A stretch of DNA of 64,000 bases from Roseospira visakhapatnamensis (GTDB lineage Bacteria > Pseudomonadota > Alphaproteobacteria > Rhodospirillales > Rhodospirillaceae), in NCBI RefSeq assembly GCF_014197915.1, contig NZ_JACIGK010000007.1:1-64000 (forward strand). Reading direction: 5' to 3'. Shown in pieces: positions 59,326-64,000 of this stretch (positions are counted from its first letter, which is position 1; each line of letters begins with the position of its first letter). The notes below the pieces were generated by a model. That model did not search any database and was not told the origin of the DNA. It was given only the letters and a program-made list of their open reading frames with translations. Made by a program: the position numbers and the translations under genes.

Positions 59326-59553
59326 TCAGGCGGGCCGGTCGGTGTCCGCGTCCTCCGTCCAGTCGAGGACATCACCCGGCCGGCAATCGAGCGCGCGGCA
59401 GATCGCGTCCAGCGTGGCGAAGCGGACCCCCTTCACCTTACCGGACTTCAGCAGGGACAGATTCTGTTCGGTGATGCCGATGGCCGCCGCGAGATCCTTC
59501 GACTTCATCTTGCGGCGGGCCAGCATGACATCAAGGGTCACGACGATGGGCAT
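59326..59553 (-). CDS. small XRE/HipB-type helix-turn-helix regulator
   Basis: 75 residues, essentially only a HTH domain: MLARRKMKSKDLAAAIGITE, QNLSLLKSGKVKGVRFATLD and AICRALDCRPGDVLDWTED. This is the YozG-like type that accompanies DUF2975 membrane proteins. It begins 15 bases after the DUF2975 gene ends, so the two form an operon. A role as regulator of its own operon is inferred. Confidence 0.88.
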   Translation of the reverse strand: MPIVVTLDVMLARRKMKSKDLAAAIGITEQNLSLLKSGKVKGVRFATLDAICRALDCRPGDVLDWTEDADTDRPA

Positions 59554-59567
59554 GCAAAACGGTCCTG

Positions 59568-60095
59568 TCAGACGATCGTGGCCTGATCTTCCTTGAGCAA
59601 CCGTCCCTCGTCCATCACCCGGGCGATGACCAGGAAAAGGCCGGCGAGGATCAGCGTGATCACGTCGCTGTTCTCGGCGCTGATGGCCAGGATGCGTTCG
59701 CCGGGCGGCGCGGTGGCGGTCAGGACGAGGATCGTCATGGTTTCGCCGACGATCGAGGCCGCGACGTAGGCTACCAGTCCCATGCCAAAGCGGCGCAGGG
59801 CGCGGACGTTCTCCGCCTCGAAGATGCGGCCCCGGCCATACAGGCCAAACAGCAGCCACAGCCCCGACAGCATCCAGACGCCCAGCAGGCCGACGGCCAT
59901 CCAGATGGTGGCGCCGGCCACCTGCTGCCACGGGGCGATCTCCGTCGACAGGTAATCGCCGAGCGCCGTTTGCTCGGCCATCCAGGTGGGATTGGCCCAG
60001 GCCAGCGGTGGCCCAATGAGGAAGACGACCATGCCCAAGGCGACACAGACGCGCAAGGCATGGCTCAGGCGGCGGATTCGGTCCAGATTTCCCAT
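59568..60095 (-). CDS. DUF2975 membrane protein
   Basis: 175 residues with four hydrophobic segments (about 17-35, 60-85, 105-125 and 142-162), fitting DUF2975. RIRRLSHALRVCVALGMVVF opens it, and GRIFEAENVRALRRFGMGLV is the characteristic central block. Function is unknown; its fixed partner is a small XRE regulator, present here downstream. AAGGA lies 8 bases before the start at 60095; an upstream ATG at 60137 with AAGGGA is an equally good start. The region 60150-60180 is AT-rich, a likely promoter. Confidence 0.85.
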   Translation of the reverse strand: MGNLDRIRRLSHALRVCVALGMVVFLIGPPLAWANPTWMAEQTALGDYLSTEIAPWQQVAGATIWMAVGLLGVWMLSGLWLLFGLYGRGRIFEAENVRALRRFGMGLVAYVAASIVGETMTILVLTATAPPGERILAISAENSDVITLILAGLFLVIARVMDEGRLLKEDQATIV

Positions 60096-60324
60096 GACGA
60101 TATCCTTGGTGGACGATCCAGCGATCGTCCCCATCATGGCTCGTCCCTTATCGTTTTGCAATAATATTTTACCTCGAAGCGATACCTCTCTGGCTCCACG
60201 AGCCTCGCGACGGGAGAGGCGGCCGTCGCCATGGACCGCGTCGGTTCGGCCGCGATCCGGCACCCCGGCTCGGGACAGATCCGTCCCACCCCTTGGGCGG
60301 TCACGTTTGCCGGGGGCCGTCCGG

Positions 60325-60900
60325 TCAGCCGGGCAGGCCGCGCCCGCGCGCGCGGCTGTCCTTGACGTCGGTCACGGCGGACCCGACGCGGCCGTCCTCG
60401 CCCACATCCTGGAGAGTGACGACCATGTCCCGGCCCAGGGGGCTCCCCGTCCCGGGGGTGGCCTGGGGCGCATGCGTGCCAACGGGCGCGCCCGCCGGCA
60501 CACCCCCGCCCTGGACGATCCGCAAGGCCGTTTGGGTGGCCTGCCGGGTCTCGCCCTTGCCCTCGGCGTTCACCAGCGAGGCCGCCGCCAGCCGCTTCTG
60601 GATTTCATCGGAGATGCGCTGTTCGATGGCGCCCCGGGCTTGCGGGTCCATCTCCGCCAGATCCTCCTCGGTCAGGCCCATGGCCCGGAGAAGCTCCTCG
60701 CGCAGCTTCTCCAGTTTCTCTTTTTCCAGATCCGCCGCATAGGTCGTGAAGCCCTTCTCCCGGATGGCGGCCATGGTGTCGGCCTGGGCTTGCTCGGCGG
60801 CGGCATGCCGCGCGGCCGCCCGGGCGGCGGGGTCGTACGCGACGGTTACGGGGCCAAGGGCGGCGGAAACGGCGGCGGTGCGGGAGATGTCCTGGGTCAT
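60325..60900 (-). CDS. uncharacterised Ala/Glu-rich helical protein
   Basis: 191 residues with no signal or membrane segment. Residues 25-105 are charged and helical, with EKEKLEKLREELLRAMGLTE and MDPQARGAIEQRISDEIQKR; the latter part resembles the flagellar-export or DUF-type coil seen in several Rhodospirillales proteins, but no family was settled. The C-terminal third is Gly/Pro-rich. An AGGACGAC ribosome site precedes the start. It is isolated between DUF2975 and prfA. Confidence 0.7.
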   Translation of the reverse strand: MTQDISRTAAVSAALGPVTVAYDPAARAAARHAAAEQAQADTMAAIREKGFTTYAADLEKEKLEKLREELLRAMGLTEEDLAEMDPQARGAIEQRISDEIQKRLAAASLVNAEGKGETRQATQTALRIVQGGGVPAGAPVGTHAPQATPGTGSPLGRDMVVTLQDVGEDGRVGSAVTDVKDSRARGRGLPG

Positions 60901-61276
60901 GGCGAGTCGTCCTGGCGGATGGGATCGGGGGAACGCCAAGTGCGAAGCAAAAAACGGGCCAAAAAAGCCGAACGCAACCCTTCGTGGGCCTTCAGACGCG
61001 CGGGAGGGGGGCAGCCTGACATCAAACCGGGCCGACGTCCCGTTCGTCCTTGGAGGCACAGCCCCCACCCCCCGCCTTCCCAGGATCTCCCCTGGCCCCA
61101 TCGTGCCGACTTTCAAAGACCGGGGTCGGTTTGGACAATCTCCCAGGGCCTATCCCCGGCCGCGACAGGGCGGCACGCCCTGATCCGGAATCCACACCCC
61201 CTCGGGGGGCGTCCCGGTCCACCAGAACACAAGCGAGTGTCGGACACGGGAAGACCTTTACACACTCAGAACGGGA
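60901..61276. other. 376-base spacer between prfA and the helical protein gene
   Basis: No gene is supported. It should hold the end of the hisS-hemA-prfA transcript and the promoter of the downstream gene. GCAAAAAACGGGCCAAAAAAGCC near 60948-60970 is an A-rich patch. prmC, the usual gene after prfA, is not here. Confidence 0.4.
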
Positions 61277-62330
<1,054 letters not shown>

Positions 62331-62341
<11 letters not shown>

Positions 62342-63674
62342 GGTCAGGGACTCTCTCGTTGTCGGCGACGGCGCCGTCCGCCTCGGTCAGGCGGAACAGG
62401 CGGCGGGTGACGTTCTCGGCGTGACGCAGGTTCTCGGGCGGGCCGCCGGTGAGGCGGCGCAACTCCTCCGACGGCGCGTGCAGCAGCCGGCCCAGCAACA
62501 ACCGGGTGGCCTTGTCGGCATCGTCGCCGGCCTCGGCCAGGACGCGGGCGCGCTCGTCCTCGAAACGGGCGCGCAACTGACTGATCAGGGGCACCGCCGC
62601 GCGCTCCTGGCGGCCCTTCTGGAAGCGCGCCACCTCCTCGCGGACGATGCGCCAGGCGGCCTCGGCCTCGGCCTGGCGGTGGGCGCGGCCCTCCATGGCC
62701 ACGCCCTCCAGGTCGCCCAGGTCATAGAGGAAGGCGTTGTCCACCTTGTTGACCGCCGGCTCCACATCACCGGGCACGGCCACGTCGGCGATGAACACCG
62801 GCTTCTGACGGCGGCGCTTGGCGGCCTGGCGGGCGACGTCCTCGCCCACCAGGTGCTCGCGCCCGCCGTTGCAGCAGATCACCACGTCGGCGGGGACCAG
62901 ATCGTCGATCAGCGCCTCGGACGCGCTGACATGGGCGCCCAGGCGGCGGGCCACGGCCTCCGCGCGGCCCTTGCGGCGGCCGCGCACCACCAGGCGGTCG
63001 AGCCCGTGAGCCAGGAAGGACTCGGCCAGCAACTCGCCCATCTCGCCGGTGCCGACCAGCAGGCCGGTGCAGCGATCCAGGTCGCCGTGCAGGTCGCGGG
63101 CCACCTGAACGGCGGCGGAGGCCACCGAGACCGGCCCCTCGGCGATGCGCGTCTCGCTGCGCACCCGCTTGGCGGCGGCGAAGGCCGATTGCAACAGGCG
63201 CTCCAGTTCCGCGCCCACCAGCCCGGCCGCGCGGGCGGTGGCGTAACCGGCCTTGACCTGGCGCAGCACGTGGGGCTCGCCGATCACCTGACTGTCCAGG
63301 GAGGCGGCCACGGCGAAGCAGTGACGGGCGGCATCCACGCCGCGCAGCACATAGCCCTCGGCCAACAGCGCCGCCGGCATCACGTCGCCGTGCTCGGCCA
63401 GGGCCTGAACGGCGGCCTGGGCGGCGGCCTCCGCGTCGCCACCGGCGGGGGTATGCACCAGCACCTCGACCCGGTCGCAGGTGGACAGGGCCATGGCCTG
63501 GGTCAGGCCGCGCGCGTGCAGCCGCGACAGGAAGGCGGGAACGGCCTCGTCCTCCAGGGCCACCTGATCCCGCAGGGCGAGCGAACTGGACTGGTGGTTC
63601 ACGCCCACCACCGCCAGGCCGGAAAGACCGTCCCCGGGGCCCTCGGGGCTGTCGCCCGCCCAGTCGTCCGTCAC
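62331..63674 (-). CDS. hemA: glutamyl-tRNA reductase
   Basis: 447 residues of the GluTR family, which reduces Glu-tRNA to glutamate-1-semialdehyde, the first committed step of the C5 tetrapyrrole route. The catalytic Cys66 lies in [14 protein letters not shown]; the usual Asn after it (TCNR) is Asp. [37 protein letters not shown] and [15 protein letters not shown] complete the pattern. Its start overlaps the hisS stop (ATGA) and its end overlaps prfA. Most alphaproteobacteria use ALA synthase instead, so the gene is notable in this lineage. Confidence 0.93.
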
Positions 63675-64000
63675 CGATAGCGGTCCAGCGCGGCCTCCAG
63701 GTCATCGAGGGCCACCCGGGTCTGCTCGCCGCTGTCCAGGTCGCGGACCGTGACGGCGCCGGCGGCGCGCTCGTCCTCGCCCAGGATCACGGCGGCGCGG
63801 GCGTTCAGTGTGTTGGCCCGCTTCAGGCGCTTGCGCATGTTTCCGGAATAGCCCAGGTCCACCACCAGCCCGGCGCGGCGCAGCCGATCGGCAAGGCGCG
63901 TGGCCAGGACCTCGTCCTCGGGCGCGCCGGCCGGCACCACGGCGACGGGGCGCGGCGCCGCCGGCGGGTCGGTCATCAGCATGGACAGCCGCTCGACACC
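63671..64000 (-). CDS. hisS: histidyl-tRNA synthetase, C-terminal part (cut by window edge)
   Basis: The last 109 residues are inside the window; the 5' part lies beyond 64000. GVERLSMLM at the edge is the end of the catalytic core. The anticodon-binding domain follows: VAVVPAGAPEDEVLATRLAD, RLRRAGLVVDLGYSGNMRKR, LKRANTLNARAAVILGEDE and the end [12 protein letters not shown]. It charges tRNA-His. The stop overlaps the hemA start by 4 bases, tying hisS, hemA and prfA into one unit. Confidence 0.92.
   Translation of the reverse strand, partial: GVERLSMLMTDPPAAPRPVAVVPAGAPEDEVLATRLADRLRRAGLVVDLGYSGNMRKRLKRANTLNARAAVILGEDERAAGAVTVRDLDSGEQTRVALDDLEAALDRYR

Overview
The window is a GC-rich chromosomal segment of a purple photosynthetic alphaproteobacterium, most likely Rhodospirillales/Rhodospirillaceae. 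This is judged from two tandem light-harvesting beta/alpha gene pairs, a Ros/MucR regulator, an alpha-type short prolyl-tRNA synthetase, a bactofilin, ornithine-lipid genes and bluB. About 60 protein genes, one tRNA and one truncated edge gene (hisS) are supported. No CRISPR array, insertion sequence, rRNA or replication origin was seen.

Layout. 0.3-5.5 kb: DUF1674 (SdhAF4-like) divergent from htpX-rsmB, then an EamA transporter and a zinc-type asparaginase. 5.5-7.1 kb: two LH beta/alpha pairs with related leaders. 7.7-14 kb: bluB, VanX-type dipeptidase, tsaB-rimI, a TusA-like protein, mucR, fur and olsB-olsA. 14-22 kb (minus strand): lipoprotein, PBP4, MarR, accA, bactofilin, folE, apaG and leuC. 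22-26 kb: the classic ffh-rpsP-rimM-trmD-rplS block. 26.6-29.3 kb: histidine kinase and dapB. 29.3-36 kb: a sugar-nucleotide cluster (galU, ugd, pgm and phosphomannomutase, plus a divergent UDP-glucuronate epimerase type gene) that would make UDP-glucose, UDP-glucuronate and probably UDP-galacturonate for surface polysaccharide. 36-41.8 kb: photolyase, C26 glutamine amidotransferase, enoyl-CoA hydratase and rlmN-mutM. 42-49.7 kb: OmpA-like lipoprotein, FemAB-like protein, DUF924, lipB and serC-serA. 50.3-54.8 kb: proline-rich secreted protein, proS and lolC-lolD. 54.8-58.8 kb: a more accessory-looking stretch with a GH18 protein, a small exported protein, an orphan ModA-like protein and acuI. 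58.9-64 kb: tRNA-Arg(CCG), a DUF2975-XRE pair, and hisS-hemA-prfA.

Points that stand out: a glutamyl-tRNA reductase (C5 tetrapyrrole route) in a lineage that normally uses ALA synthase, located hisS-hemA-prfA; duplicated LH pairs whose alpha transmembrane halves have diverged while an 18-nt upstream element is conserved; long poly-C tracts inside a histidine kinase, rimI and a MarR gene; a tandem 25-bp repeat in front of accA; two large hairpins in front of proS; a small family of CATGG-centred palindromes next to stop codons; and a partial copy of the tRNA-Arg 3' end beside the tRNA. Coordinates and motifs were read by eye. Family names rest on recognised motifs and gene order, not on database searches.
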